Notes: generated by a model not told the origin, from the sequence alone. A stretch of DNA of 51,078 bases from CAXBOO01 sp963977425 (GCA_963977425.1 CAXBOO010000009.1:1-51078); one strand, 5' to 3'; positions 1 through 10,029 are shown, counted from the first letter of the stretch. Made by a program: numbers and translations.

Positions 1-34
1 CCTCTATCATTTATTTGATAGAGGCTTTTTTTTT
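1..34 (+). terminator. Intrinsic terminator of a gene left of the window
   Basis: A perfect 9-bp stem (CCTCTATCA at 1-9 with TGATAGAGG at 16-24) with a 6-nt loop is followed by a run of nine T. It probably ends a transcript that enters from the left. It could work in only one direction, because no T run precedes it on the other strand within the window. Confidence 0.8.
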
Positions 35-378
35 ACCCGCCTTTTTCTCAAATCTAACTTTCAAATGTCTGTCATCGGATAAAACCTGTTTTTATGACGT
101 GCAGTATAGCATTTAGGAGCTTTTTAATGTGAAAATGAATTAGAAAAACAAAATCTTAGGTACCCTTGACCTATTCGTTTAATAGAGATAATAAATGGTT
201 TAATAGGATTTATTCTAGTTTTCTTTGTGATGAAATTCTAATAATCCATTTAATAAAATACAGTAAATCCACCATAAGTCTTCATCCATCGTAGAATTAT
301 GTAGCAAATCGAAAACGGCAAATATTAGCTTTTAAAGTCCTTTTGTAATGCTTATTTTTAATCAAGTTAGAAGGGCAA
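35..378. other. A+T-rich intergenic region upstream of the first T9SS protein
   Basis: No credible gene, RNA or repeat was seen here. A weak TAGCTTTT near 325-335 resembles the Bacteroidota -7 element (TAnnTTTG) with one mismatch and may drive the gene at 379. This is a guess from spacing only. Confidence 0.4.
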
Positions 379-3282
379 ATGAAGAAAACACTATTCATAT
401 TATTATTACCATTTACACAACTGTTTGCACAGGAAAATGTAGTGGAAATTACTGCACTTGATAGTGTATATGAAGAAAATTTTGATGCTTTATCTACTCA
501 TGGTACTTTAGATTCACTTACTGGTTGGTATGTAAATGAAGGACTTAATATACTCGGAATATTAAGTTCAAGTAATGGTACTGGTATAGCAGATGCTGGT
601 GCCTATAATTTTGGTTCAAGTGGTTCTAGCGATAGGGCATTAGGTGGACGTTCAGATATTTTAGTTCCTGTAGAACTGATTTGGGTATTTAAAAACAGTA
701 CTGGTAGACCAATTAATAAATTCGAACTATATTATAAAGGAGAGCAGTGGTATGGGGGAATATCAGATGTTGCAGCTCAAGCTTTAAATTTTTCATTTGG
801 AATTGGAACTACTATAGCTAATATATCGTATACCGATTATGATTTTGATTTTACAAATCCGAAAGGGTGCAATAAAGTATTAGGTGCTTGTGTTACGGGA
901 AAAGGTGCGTTGAATGGAAATCTATCTGCAAATAGCGACGAATTAGTAAATGAATTTGAATTGAATACTGCTGTTCAAAACGGTGAATATTTTGCTATGA
1001 AGTGGGAAATTGATGGAGGCTTGTTGTTTTTAAATAGCCATGGATTGGCTTTAGACGATTTAGGGTTCATACCTTACAACGATACAGCCTTTAACTGGTA
1101 TGCATTAGGGACTGACTTTGATGCAGCCTCAAATTGGACGAAATATCCGAATAGGAAAGATAGTTTTGCCAAACCACGTGCTGATTCTCCAAAAGGATTT
1201 GATGATACTACAGCAAATTTTATAATAGATGAAGACATTGCGTATACTGGTGACTTTGAATTGAGAGGTAATGGAACTCGTGTTGTAGTTAAAGAAGGTG
1301 TTAATTTCACTTTAGGGAGTTCTTCAAGCAGTGTTGTGAATGCTCACATTATCCTAAATAAAAATGCAACATTCACTTCAAATCTTTACGAAAATTCAGG
1401 TTCAGTTTCTTTGCAATTTGATACTATCCATGAGGGCTCAACTGTAATTTTTGATAGCAATAGCCCAATCGTAGGATCATTGAATATACCTCCTGAGTCC
1501 TATGCTAATCTCATCATTAGAGACTCAGATGGAAATGGAGCTAAAAGTTATGGAACAACAAATGAGATTATTGTACGTGAAAGCTTTTTGTACGAACCAT
1601 CAGAATCAGTAATAGGTGCGAACGAATTGAAAGTGAGATTTGAGGGGAATTCCGTCACCTTGAAAATGCCGAATTATAGTGGTGAGAACATTTTCTCGGA
1701 ATTTACAATTGGAAACGGAACTACGTTATATCTTGATTCTCTTTCCAACAGTGCAATAAATAGCAACGCATTAAAATTGGATGCAGATGTCGTCTTCGAA
1801 TCGGCTAGTATGTTGACATTAACACCTGATCAAACTCTAATTTTAAACTCAGGCTCGTTCGCCCATGATGGTGTTTTTGTTTTAGATAACGACGCATCCC
1901 TCATCATAAATGATGGCATTACAGTATCTGGTTCAGGCCTTACAAGTATTACTCGTAATCAATCTGTTTCAGGTGCAGGAATAACCAACCATTGGAGTAG
2001 CCCCGTTTCTGGAGCAACATTAGGCGTAAATGGTACTGTAGCAGGTAATAAACGTTGGCTTTATTTAAATGGTGAAGACGATAATTCTGATTACGTCAAT
2101 ATGACCAGTGACATTACTATACCAAAAGGACGAGGATGTACAGCAAAAGGCAATTTGAGCAGTACATTTGTAGCCAATACGCCTTCAGAATTATATTATG
2201 GAAGCTTTATATACCATGCTGATGCTGAACACGATAATGATGCAGATGATGCTGAATATTATTTAGTTGGTAACCCTTATTCTTCTGGTTTATCAGCCGT
2301 TTCATTCATTACTGAGAATTCAGAAAATAGAGGAGACATATTGGGAACGATTTATGTATTTAACCAAGTCAATGAATTTGGAGCTTACTCTAAAGCTTCT
2401 GATAATATTGCTGTAAATTTATTAGGCGCTTCTGATCCAGGTATTACTCCTAGTGATTCTACTTTAGACGCTACCAATATTGAAGATTTTAGCATTGCAT
2501 CAGGCCAAGGCTTTCTTGTTGTAGATAAAACAAGGGATGACGATCAAATTGACATAGCCTTTACGCCAAGCATGCAAATAGGTCTCAATAATAATTTCAA
2601 AAGCTCTGAAAATCAAGTTTTAGGAAGTTTTTGGCTGATGCTTAACGATGGTAAAAACTATAAAACAACTTTAATCGGATTTGCTAACGATGCTACAAAA
2701 GGCGCAGATGATAAATACGATGCGCCTAAAGCTTTCAATGGCACGGCTTTAAGTATTTGGTCTTTAATTGGGACTGATACATATGAAATACAAGGTATAC
2801 CGCCTCTTCAAAATCAAGAAACTCGTATACCTTTAGGTTTGTATACACCTAAAGTTGGTATTAATGAAATTAAAGCAGTAGGAATAAGTAATAAAATTAA
2901 AGGGCCTATAATAATGTATGATAGCTTGTTAGGTGTATATCATGATCTTGCTGAAACATCGTATTCATTTACAAATACTATACCTGGTGAACAATTGAAT
3001 AGATTTTACCTTTTTGTAAAATACAACCCTAACTCAACTGTTGGTATAAATGATGTGGATAATGAAACGTTATGTAAGTCGTTAGTGAATGTTGAAAATC
3101 AAGTTCTAACATTTGATAACGATGTTCAGAGGTATAAAATAATCAATGCAATAGGGCAAACTATAGCCTTTAACGAAAGTACTTCTGCTCAAGAATTTCT
3201 TTTACCTGATAAAGGAATATACATCATCAAAACTACCACTATGAGCGGCCGGAATTGTGTTAATAAACTCATGGTAGAGTAG
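379..3282 (+). CDS. Large T9SS-secreted cell-surface protein (copy 1)
   Basis: 967 residues. A signal peptide (residues 1-18, ending LFAQ) is followed by a domain with ENFD, GW and DRALGG motifs (about 22-230), typical of secreted jelly-roll-like modules in Flavobacteria. A long beta-rich, probably repetitive region follows (about 290-530). Next comes a conserved module containing NHWSSP, WLYLNGEDD and YLVGNPYSSGLS (about 545-700), common in T9SS adhesin-like proteins. The last 70 or so residues (GIYIIKTTTMSG...NKLMVE) look like a type A sorting domain, so the protein should be exported through the Sec and T9SS pathways and anchored or released at the cell surface. The gene has its own terminator and is followed by a close paralog at 3939. 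Ligand or function is unknown. Secretion route is inferred from sequence pattern only. Confidence 0.85.
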   Translation: MKKTLFILLLPFTQLFAQENVVEITALDSVYEENFDALSTHGTLDSLTGWYVNEGLNILGILSSSNGTGIADAGAYNFGSSGSSDRALGGRSDILVPVELIWVFKNSTGRPINKFELYYKGEQWYGGISDVAAQALNFSFGIGTTIANISYTDYDFDFTNPKGCNKVLGACVTGKGALNGNLSANSDELVNEFELNTAVQNGEYFAMKWEIDGGLLFLNSHGLALDDLGFIPYNDTAFNWYALGTDFDAASNWTKYPNRKDSFAKPRADSPKGFDDTTANFIIDEDIAYTGDFELRGNGTRVVVKEGVNFTLGSSSSSVVNAHIILNKNATFTSNLYENSGSVSLQFDTIHEGSTVIFDSNSPIVGSLNIPPESYANLIIRDSDGNGAKSYGTTNEIIVRESFLYEPSESVIGANELKVRFEGNSVTLKMPNYSGENIFSEFTIGNGTTLYLDSLSNSAINSNALKLDADVVFESASMLTLTPDQTLILNSGSFAHDGVFVLDNDASLIINDGITVSGSGLTSITRNQSVSGAGITNHWSSPVSGATLGVNGTVAGNKRWLYLNGEDDNSDYVNMTSDITIPKGRGCTAKGNLSSTFVANTPSELYYGSFIYHADAEHDNDADDAEYYLVGNPYSSGLSAVSFITENSENRGDILGTIYVFNQVNEFGAYSKASDNIAVNLLGASDPGITPSDSTLDATNIEDFSIASGQGFLVVDKTRDDDQIDIAFTPSMQIGLNNNFKSSENQVLGSFWLMLNDGKNYKTTLIGFANDATKGADDKYDAPKAFNGTALSIWSLIGTDTYEIQGIPPLQNQETRIPLGLYTPKVGINEIKAVGISNKIKGPIIMYDSLLGVYHDLAETSYSFTNTIPGEQLNRFYLFVKYNPNSTVGINDVDNETLCKSLVNVENQVLTFDNDVQRYKIINAIGQTIAFNESTSAQEFLLPDKGIYIIKTTTMSGRNCVNKLMVE

Positions 3283-3302
3283 TATTTTAGATCATATCAA
3301 TT

Positions 3303-3332
3303 AAAAGCCCTGTACTGCAGGGCTTTTTTTTT
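3303..3332 (+). terminator. Intrinsic terminator after T9SS protein copy 1
   Basis: AAGCCCTG (3305-3312) pairs with CAGGGCTT (3318-3325) across a 5-nt loop, followed by a long T run. It lies 22 bases after the stop codon, so copy 1 is likely transcribed separately from copy 2. Confidence 0.85.
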
Positions 3333-3938
3333 GCTAAAGTTCTCCCTTTCATTAAGTAGTATGAATCAAAATGAGCTGTATTTCATTTGATTTTCTTGCC
3401 TTTTTTACTGATTTAACTTAAAGCAAGTTTGATCTCTAACTTCAATCCAAGCTATCTAGGTAGAATTCAAGCTTTACACCATAATTTTCATTGTGAGATA
3501 CAGGTCATTCCTGTATTTAGCTTAATAGAGGGCTTTTTTCGCCTTTTTTTTTATTGAATTGTAGTTCAAATTGGAAATAAGCATCTATTATTTTTAATAT
3601 CGACGTAAAGTCAATCGTTAGTCCATTTTTCGTTTAAAATGGAAAAGCTAAATCCATAAAAGTATCTTCTAAATTATATAATTATGATGGTGTGGATGTG
3701 AAATTTGAAGTTTAATGGTATTGTTTGTGTAAAGATATTCAGCAGAATTTTATGTTGAGATTATGTTTTTTACAGAATCTAGTGATTAACATAATTTTTA
3801 GGCGAAAAATGGCATAATCACCTTTCGTCAGATTTTTATATTGAACAATCGGAAATATAGCATGCATTATAATATTGTATAACAAGGTTAATACTACATT
3901 GTTTACCTTTACTAACGTTACAACGAAACAATACAACC
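3333..3938. other. 600-bp intergenic region between the tandem T9SS genes, with a promoter-like element
   Basis: A+T-rich and with no convincing gene. ATACAGG (3498-3504) and CCTGTAT (3510-3516) form a 7-bp inverted repeat without an adjacent T run. Near the 3' end TACCTTTA (3904-3911) matches TAnnTTTG at all but the last base and lies 27 bases before the GTG start at 3939, so it is the best promoter candidate. I see no riboswitch or RNA gene that I could name. Confidence 0.45.
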
Positions 3939-6866
3939 GTGAAAAACAACATCTTTTTATCTTTAGTTAGCGTAATCTGTTCAATGTTTCTTTTTCAAGT
4001 AAATGCTCAAGAGAATGTTTTAAGCTTAACTGAATTTGATAATATCATCGAGCAAAACTTTGATGGCCTTGGAACAGGTGCGTCAAATGTTGATGTTCTA
4101 CCAGGATGGCATATTTTTGAAGGCGGATCTGAGCAATCTAGTCTGTCAGCAAACAATGGCAGTATATTATCTACTGGAGTTTTCAATTATGGAAACAATT
4201 CGGACAGAGCAATTGGGGGTAGAGCTACAAGCAATAATGCAACAGAATTTGTTTGGAAATTCAAAAACGAAAGTGGTAAACCGATGCGTTCATTCTCAGT
4301 TTATTATACTGGTGAACAATGGTATGGTGCATTATCAGGAAGCCAATACTTAGACTTTCAGTTTGGGTATGGTACAACTGCTAGTAATTTGACTTATGTT
4401 GGAACTAATTTCAGTTTTGAAAATCAAAAAGAATGCAATTCAATAAAATTTAGAGGTCAAACTTATTGTACTACAGCTAAAGGAGCACTAAATGGTAACG
4501 ATGATGAAAATCGTCAATCATTGAATATTGTTTTCAACTTAGTAGGATTTGAAATTCCTGACGGTGAGTATTTTTCATTGAAATGGACGGATGTTAGCAA
4601 TAAAAATTTACTAGAAAGTCATGCCTTAGCTTTAGATGATGTTGGTTTTATTGCTTTTGATGATGCTGCAACAAACTGGTATGCATTAGACGACAATATT
4701 GCAAGTAGAGATAGTTGGACTCGTTACCCAAATAATATGCAAAGTGGTTTGAAACCGGAAGAAGGCGATAAAAGCTTTTTGGATGAGAATGCAAACTTCA
4801 TTATAAGAGACAATTTATCTTACGTTGGAGATTTTCAATTAGAAGGGAACAACTCAAAGTTGGTTTTAGAAAGTGGCGCAGAATTAACAATGACGGCTAA
4901 AAAGAACAGCGACATCAAAATGAAGGTTGTTGTTAAAAGCGGTGCGACATTGAATTCAAATCTTTACCAAAAAAATGGAAACATCGATTTATCAATAGAT
5001 TCTTGCTATGATGGATCTAAAGTTATTTTCAATAGCAATAGCCCTAACAAAGGCGAGTTTAATTTACCTGGTGGTTCGTACTATGATTTAGAAATTGCTG
5101 ATTCTCATGGTAGTGCTGCAAAAGAATTTAGAAGCCCAGAAACATTAGAAGTAAGACATCAATTTACTTATTCAGCGGATGAATCAGTTTTTGATGCCGA
5201 ACAATTGAAATTGAAGTTTACAGGTGCAACAGCAAACTTTAGCATGCCAAACCATACAGGTGAAAATGTATTCAGTGAGTTTACTATAGCATCAGGAACT
5301 ACCTTGAATTTACAATCATTGATGTACACGCCTGAGAATCAGAATGCGTTGATATTAGATGCGGAAGTGACGTTTGAAAACAATAGCGATTTAGCTTTAG
5401 TTGAAGACAATACTTTAATCTTCATGTCAGGTTCTCTTCAGCACGATGGAAATTTGGATGTTAACAACAATGCTTCACTAATTATTAACGATGGAGTGTC
5501 TGTTTCAGGAACCGGAAAAACAACAATAATTAGAAACCAAGCAGTTTCTGGTAGTGGTATTACCAATCACTGGAGTAGTCCCGTTGCCAATACGTTTATA
5601 GGACCAAATCAAACTATTGCTGGAGACAGAACTTGGTTGTATTTAAATGGTGAAGACGATAATTCGGATTATGTAAAAATGACAAGCCCAATCATGTTAC
5701 CTAAAGGTAGAGGGTGTACCGCTAAAGGCAACTTAGGAAGTGTTTTTGTCGCTAACGATCCATCTGATTTGAACTACGGTAGCTTTGTGTACCATGCAGA
5801 TGCAGAACACGATAATGATGCAGATGACGGTGAATATTATTTAGTAGGTAATCCATATTCATCAGGTCTATCAGCTGAGGCATTTTTAACTGAAAATTCA
5901 GAGAATAGAGGCGAAATATTGGGGACCATCTATTTGTTTAGTCAAGTAAATGAGTTTGGTAATTACAGTAAATCGTCCGACAACATGGCTGTTAATTTGC
6001 TTGGTGCTACAGATCCTGGTTTTACAGCTACAGGTTCTTCGTTTGAAGTTGGTGATTTTGAGGGATTCAGTATTGCAAGTGGACAAGGATTTCTTGTAGT
6101 TGATAAGACGGATAATGATGATAAAATTGATATCGCATTCACTCCAAGTATGCAATTAGGGTTGAACAATTCTTTTAAAACAAGAAACAGCTCTAATATC
6201 ATCAGTCGTTTTTGGTTGTTAATCAACGATGGTAAAAGTTACAAAACAACCTTATTAGGTTTTGCTGATGACGCAACTATGGCTGCAGATAACACCTATG
6301 ATGCTCCTTTAGCTGTTACGGCATCTGGATTGAATATCTGGACTAAGATCGGGAATAAGGCTTACGAAATCCAAGGAATACCACCTGCTGAAAAAGCTAC
6401 AGTTCGTATTCCTGTAGGCGTTAATTTAAGTAAGTCAGGAATCCACGAAATCAGTACAGTTAGAAAGTCTAATGCACCGGCAGAGGCAATTACATTGTAC
6501 GATTCAGAATTGAATACTTATCACGACATAAGTTCAAGTCCTTATGTATTCAATAGTGTAAAAGCAGGAGCTATTAACGACAGATTCATTCTTTTCTTAC
6601 AGGGTTCAGGAAATCCAGTTGGGGTTGAAGAAGGAATATTGAGTGACGAAAACTGTAATCTGGTACGTCAATCAAATGGCGGAACTTTTACTGTTTCTGA
6701 AAATATTCAAACGATTAAAATGTATGATCTTTCTGGAAAAGAGTTTTTCTCTCAAAATTCAGTGAATTCTGGCGATGTTTTGAATGCGCCTAAAGAAGGT
6801 TTGTATGTTATCAAAATTCAAAAAGAAGACGGATCTGTATGTTCTCAAAAGAAATGGGTTTATTAG
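3939..6866 (+). CDS. Large T9SS-secreted cell-surface protein (copy 2)
   Basis: 975 residues, starting at GTG. Signal peptide at residues 1-23 (ends FQVNAQ). It is paralogous to the protein at 379 along its whole length. It has the same ENFDGLGTG/PGWH...DRAIGGR N-terminal module, the same GEQWYG motif and the same beta-rich middle. It also shares the NHWSSP...WLYLNGEDDNSDYV...YHADAEHDNDADDGEYYLVGNPYSSG module. The C-terminus (GLYVIKIQKEDG...KKWVY) is a probable type A T9SS sorting domain. The two genes clearly arose by duplication. The surface adhesin or matrix role is inferred, with no catalytic motif visible. The GTG start is supported by the good signal peptide immediately after it and by the absence of an in-frame ATG before it. 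Confidence 0.85.
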   Translation: MKNNIFLSLVSVICSMFLFQVNAQENVLSLTEFDNIIEQNFDGLGTGASNVDVLPGWHIFEGGSEQSSLSANNGSILSTGVFNYGNNSDRAIGGRATSNNATEFVWKFKNESGKPMRSFSVYYTGEQWYGALSGSQYLDFQFGYGTTASNLTYVGTNFSFENQKECNSIKFRGQTYCTTAKGALNGNDDENRQSLNIVFNLVGFEIPDGEYFSLKWTDVSNKNLLESHALALDDVGFIAFDDAATNWYALDDNIASRDSWTRYPNNMQSGLKPEEGDKSFLDENANFIIRDNLSYVGDFQLEGNNSKLVLESGAELTMTAKKNSDIKMKVVVKSGATLNSNLYQKNGNIDLSIDSCYDGSKVIFNSNSPNKGEFNLPGGSYYDLEIADSHGSAAKEFRSPETLEVRHQFTYSADESVFDAEQLKLKFTGATANFSMPNHTGENVFSEFTIASGTTLNLQSLMYTPENQNALILDAEVTFENNSDLALVEDNTLIFMSGSLQHDGNLDVNNNASLIINDGVSVSGTGKTTIIRNQAVSGSGITNHWSSPVANTFIGPNQTIAGDRTWLYLNGEDDNSDYVKMTSPIMLPKGRGCTAKGNLGSVFVANDPSDLNYGSFVYHADAEHDNDADDGEYYLVGNPYSSGLSAEAFLTENSENRGEILGTIYLFSQVNEFGNYSKSSDNMAVNLLGATDPGFTATGSSFEVGDFEGFSIASGQGFLVVDKTDNDDKIDIAFTPSMQLGLNNSFKTRNSSNIISRFWLLINDGKSYKTTLLGFADDATMAADNTYDAPLAVTASGLNIWTKIGNKAYEIQGIPPAEKATVRIPVGVNLSKSGIHEISTVRKSNAPAEAITLYDSELNTYHDISSSPYVFNSVKAGAINDRFILFLQGSGNPVGVEEGILSDENCNLVRQSNGGTFTVSENIQTIKMYDLSGKEFFSQNSVNSGDVLNAPKEGLYVIKIQKEDGSVCSQKKWVY

Positions 6867-6974
6867 AGTCTACTGCATTTTTGTTCTAATTTGAGTTGTA
6901 AACTAATGTTTGAATCTCTGTAGTACGGGTAAAAGTTATATTTTTCGCTAGAACACTTGCGTGAAATATTCTAA

Positions 6975-7280
6975 ATGAGCCCAAAGAATTGTTTGTCTTT
7001 TTTGCTTGCGTTTTGCTTTTCTGGATACAGAATTATAGCTCAACCAGTAATTAAACCAATTGAATGGGGTAAATGGAGGGGTAAGCCAGAATGGCCACCT
7101 AGAGTTGATATTGGAGCTCCTGTACCAGATGAAGAAGTTCCTATTGATGCCTATGATTTTTTGCTTTTTCTATCTGGACTTGTATTAGTCTATATATTGT
7201 GGCAAAGAAATAGTGGAAAGACTTGGAAAGAAACGTTTACTCTTAGTAACGTTTATTCATTTCTTGTTTTAAGAAACTAA
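6975..7280 (+). CDS. Small secreted or membrane protein with a C-terminal helix
   Basis: 101 residues. A hydrophobic N-terminus (residues 1-22, ending IIAQ) looks like a signal peptide. It is followed by a Pro/Trp-rich stretch, then an acidic VPDEEVPIDAYDFLLF motif leading into a transmembrane helix (about 55-77) and a basic tail. Small flavobacterial proteins with a PID motif just before a single terminal helix are common, and their role is not known to me. TATATTTT about 40 bases upstream resembles a -7 element. The last 38 bases overlap the convergent gene on the other strand. Confidence 0.6.
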   Translation: MSPKNCLSFLLAFCFSGYRIIAQPVIKPIEWGKWRGKPEWPPRVDIGAPVPDEEVPIDAYDFLLFLSGLVLVYILWQRNSGKTWKETFTLSNVYSFLVLRN

Positions 7281-7764
7281 TGGCTTCATCGATAGGGGAT
7301 TTTTCTAACATATGAAATGTAGCCATCAATTTTTTAGAAAACTCTCCACCACTATCTGTATCGCTTAAATCTTGAGAGCATACTTGAATTAACTGTACAA
7401 TTTCTTCACGAGCCAAAACTAATAGCGACCAAGCATTATCGCTTACGTAAAGCTGCTGACTCATATTATGGTTAAATTCTTCTCGAATGGTTCGTACAAA
7501 TTCGGTTTGAGTAAATCGAGCATTCATACCACCTTTGTATACTCGCATTACCAATGCTTGTGGACGAATTCTTTCTAATAGAATGATACAGCGCTCGTAG
7601 GCTTGAATTCTCATTGGATCAATCAGCTTTTTTTGCTCAATCCTAGCAGAAATTTTTAAGTTGTCTTTTTGTTCCTCTAACAACTTGGCTACAAGCTTGT
7701 AAACTACAATACCATTGATAAGTGTGCATAGAATTATGCCAGCGCAGAAGTAAGTAAATTCCAT
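7243..7764 (-). CDS. DUF7935-like single-pass membrane protein
   Basis: 173 residues from the ATG at 7764. A longer version would need a GTG at 7809 and adds an extra hydrophobic stretch. One N-terminal transmembrane helix (about residues 4-24) is followed by a soluble helical domain with KKLIDPMRIQAYERC and LVLAREE motifs. This layout is familiar from uncharacterised Bacteroidota proteins (DUF7935-like, from memory). No catalytic residues are recognisable. It converges with, and overlaps the end of, the small gene at 6975. It is divergent from the aminotransferase at 7837. Confidence 0.65.
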   Translation of the reverse strand: MEFTYFCAGIILCTLINGIVVYKLVAKLLEEQKDNLKISARIEQKKLIDPMRIQAYERCIILLERIRPQALVMRVYKGGMNARFTQTEFVRTIREEFNHNMSQQLYVSDNAWSLLVLAREEIVQLIQVCSQDLSDTDSGGEFSKKLMATFHMLEKSPIDEAISFLKQEMNKRY

Positions 7765-7822
7765 TGTCGATAAAAATGTGGTGAAAAATAGCCAAACTAT
7801 CTCAACCACACACGCTATTTTT

Positions 7823-7830
7823 TAGATTTG
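7823..7830 (+). promoter_or_regulatory. Bacteroidota -7 promoter element (TAGATTTG) for the aminotransferase gene
   Basis: TAGATTTG is an exact match to TAnnTTTG. It ends only 6 bases before the ATG at 7837, so transcription would be expected to start at or next to the start codon. I see no clear TTG box at the usual -33 distance. Confidence 0.6.
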
Positions 7831-7836
7831 CCTAGT

Positions 7837-9039
7837 ATGGAATCGTTTCAATCTTCAGAATTGGTGCAGCGTTTAACCGAATCGGTTACACTGTCATTTG
7901 CAAAAAAGGCTAGAGAGTTAAAAGACGCAGGCGCAGAAGTCATTAGTTTGGCTTTGGGTGAGCCTGATTTTGATACGCCTGATTTTATTAAAGAGGCTTT
8001 AAAAAAAGCTATCGATGAGAATCATTCACATTACACACCTATTAGTGGATACAATTCTTTACGAGATGCGGTTTGCGAAAAATTTAAGCGAGACAACAAC
8101 ATTCATTACAAACGCGAAAACATCGTTGTATCTACTGGAGCTAAGCAATGTATTTTCAATGTAATGTTGAGTGTTTTGAATCCCAGCGATGAACTTTTAA
8201 TAATAGCTCCATATTGGGTGAGCTATCGTCAAATTGCTGACTTAACACAATGCGACATCAAAGAAGTTTGTGGTAAGATTGAAAATGATTTTAAAATATC
8301 TCCACAAGAGTTAGAGTCTTCTTTAACGAGCAAAACGAAGATGGTCATCTTTTCATCTCCATCCAATCCATCAGGTGCTATTTATACTAAGAAGGAATTG
8401 GAAGAATTTGCTGAAGTTTTCAATAAATTCCCGAATGCCTATATCGTTGCCGATGAAATTTACGAGCATATCCATTATGCTGAAAAACCATTCAGTATAG
8501 CTTCTATTCCAAGCATGTTGGAAAGAGTCATAACAATCAATGGATTGTCAAAAGGATTTGCAATGACTGGGTATAGATTGGGATATATGGCAGCTCCAGT
8601 CGCTATTGCCAATGCCTGTACTAAGTTACAAGGGCAAGTAACTTCTGGTACTAATGCGATAACACAACAAGCTGCAATAACGGCTTTAAAAGCTGATCCA
8701 TCCGTAGTTAAATCTTTTGTTGCTTCGTTTAAACAACGTAGAGACTTGATGTTGTCTTTATTGAAAGATATACCTGGTATGGAGTGCAATGTTCCTGAAG
8801 GAGCATTTTATGTATTTGCTAAAATAGAAGCCTATAAGATGAAAAAGTTTCGTGGCGAACAGTTTGAAGACAGCTTGGCATTATGCACATCTTTCTTAGA
8901 GCATTTTCTTGTAGCTTTGGTGCCAGGTGAAGCCTTTGGAGCGCCTTGGCATGTACGACTTTCTTATGCAAGTAGTGAAAATGATATACGCGAAGCTTGC
9001 AAACGAATTAAAGAAGCATTTGCTTCTATGGAAGACTAA
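7837..9039 (+). CDS. Pyridoxal phosphate-dependent aminotransferase (aspartate aminotransferase family)
   Basis: 400 residues; fold-type I aminotransferase of the AT-I gamma group that contains bacterial aspartate aminotransferases. Visible hallmarks are ALGEPDFDTP, SSPSNPSGA with the cofactor-binding Asn, VADEIYEH with the PLP-pyridine Asp, and NGLSKGFAMTGYRLGY. In the last, Lys239 should form the Schiff base, and the Arg of GYRLG fits the PLP-phosphate contact. It probably transfers amino groups between aspartate (or a related amino acid) and 2-oxoglutarate in the cytosol. The ATG at 7837 is chosen over the in-frame TTG at 7828 because that TTG is the end of the promoter element. The heptose kinase gene follows after 6 bases, so the two are likely co-transcribed. 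Confidence 0.92.
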   Translation: MESFQSSELVQRLTESVTLSFAKKARELKDAGAEVISLALGEPDFDTPDFIKEALKKAIDENHSHYTPISGYNSLRDAVCEKFKRDNNIHYKRENIVVSTGAKQCIFNVMLSVLNPSDELLIIAPYWVSYRQIADLTQCDIKEVCGKIENDFKISPQELESSLTSKTKMVIFSSPSNPSGAIYTKKELEEFAEVFNKFPNAYIVADEIYEHIHYAEKPFSIASIPSMLERVITINGLSKGFAMTGYRLGYMAAPVAIANACTKLQGQVTSGTNAITQQAAITALKADPSVVKSFVASFKQRRDLMLSLLKDIPGMECNVPEGAFYVFAKIEAYKMKKFRGEQFEDSLALCTSFLEHFLVALVPGEAFGAPWHVRLSYASSENDIREACKRIKEAFASMED

Positions 9040-9045
9040 TAAAGA

Positions 9046-10029
9046 ATGAACGTTTCTCAACTGAAGCAACAATTTTCCGCAAAAAAAGTATTGGTTATTG
9101 GCGATGCCATGATCGATGCATATTACATGGGCGGTGTATCTCGAATTTCGCCTGAAGCACCTGTGCCAATTATTGAAATAAAAGAGAAGAGTAAACGATT
9201 AGGAGGAGCGGCAAATGTAGCCCTCAATATTGAAGCGCTCGGTGCTGATGTAGCTTTGTGTTGTCTATGTGGGCAAGATGAAAATGCCATAGAATTAAAA
9301 AAACTATGTGCCGATGTAAACATCAATACCAATTATTTTATTGAATCGGCAGGAAGATCAACAACCGTTAAAACACGCATAATTTCTAAAGGTCAACACT
9401 TGTTGCGTGTTGATGAAGAAAACCGTCATTATGCACAAGGCAATGAAGAAGACCTCATACTAAAAACGGTTGAAAAGGCAATTACTCACTATCAGCCCGA
9501 TGTAGTGATTTTTGAAGATTACAACAAAGGGATGCTTACTGAGAAAGTCATTGAATGTGGCTTGAAACTTTGTAAAAGCAAAGGAATATTAAGTACTGTT
9601 GATCCTAAGTTTATAAATTTTGAATCGTATAAAAGCGCCGATGTGTTCAAACCCAACTTGAAAGAGATTCAAGAAGGAGTAAAACAAGAAATTGACCCAA
9701 CAAGCATTGAAAGCTTAGATTTTGCGGCTCAAAATTTTATGGATAAAATGGACATTAAAACCATGTTCATTACATTATCAGAACACGGAGTTTACTTTAA
9801 AGAGTCTGGTGTTAAGGGAAATAAAATTCCTGCGCACAAAAGAAAAATTATAGACGTGAGTGGGGCAGGAGATACTGTAATATCAATAGCTTCATTGTCT
9901 TTAGTTGCGGGGTTATCGAAAAAAGATGCATTTGCTTTAGCCAATTTAGGTGGCGGTATGGTATGTGAAGATGAAGGCGTTGTTCCTATAAACATCAACA
10001 AGTTACTCAGCGAGGCAGAAAATGTCTAG
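9046..10029 (+). CDS. rfaE1: D-glycero-beta-D-manno-heptose-7-phosphate kinase (RfaE1/HldE kinase domain)
   Basis: 327 residues, PfkB/ribokinase fold. The N-terminus VLVIGDAMIDAYYMGGVSRISPEAPVPI followed by RLGGAANVALN is diagnostic for the kinase half of HldE. The GAGDT motif (residues 273-277) supplies the catalytic base Asp276. It phosphorylates heptose-7-phosphate at C1 in the ADP-heptose branch of lipopolysaccharide core synthesis. It is a stand-alone kinase: no cytidylyltransferase domain follows, so the second activity must be elsewhere. It lies 6 bases after the aminotransferase and 18 bases before trkH. Confidence 0.9.
   Translation: MNVSQLKQQFSAKKVLVIGDAMIDAYYMGGVSRISPEAPVPIIEIKEKSKRLGGAANVALNIEALGADVALCCLCGQDENAIELKKLCADVNINTNYFIESAGRSTTVKTRIISKGQHLLRVDEENRHYAQGNEEDLILKTVEKAITHYQPDVVIFEDYNKGMLTEKVIECGLKLCKSKGILSTVDPKFINFESYKSADVFKPNLKEIQEGVKQEIDPTSIESLDFAAQNFMDKMDIKTMFITLSEHGVYFKESGVKGNKIPAHKRKIIDVSGAGDTVISIASLSLVAGLSKKDAFALANLGGGMVCEDEGVVPININKLLSEAENV

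Noticed and set aside
3739..3936. Minus-strand frame of 65 codons before the second T9SS gene
   Set aside because: It overlaps the promoter region, is A+T-driven and has no recognisable feature.
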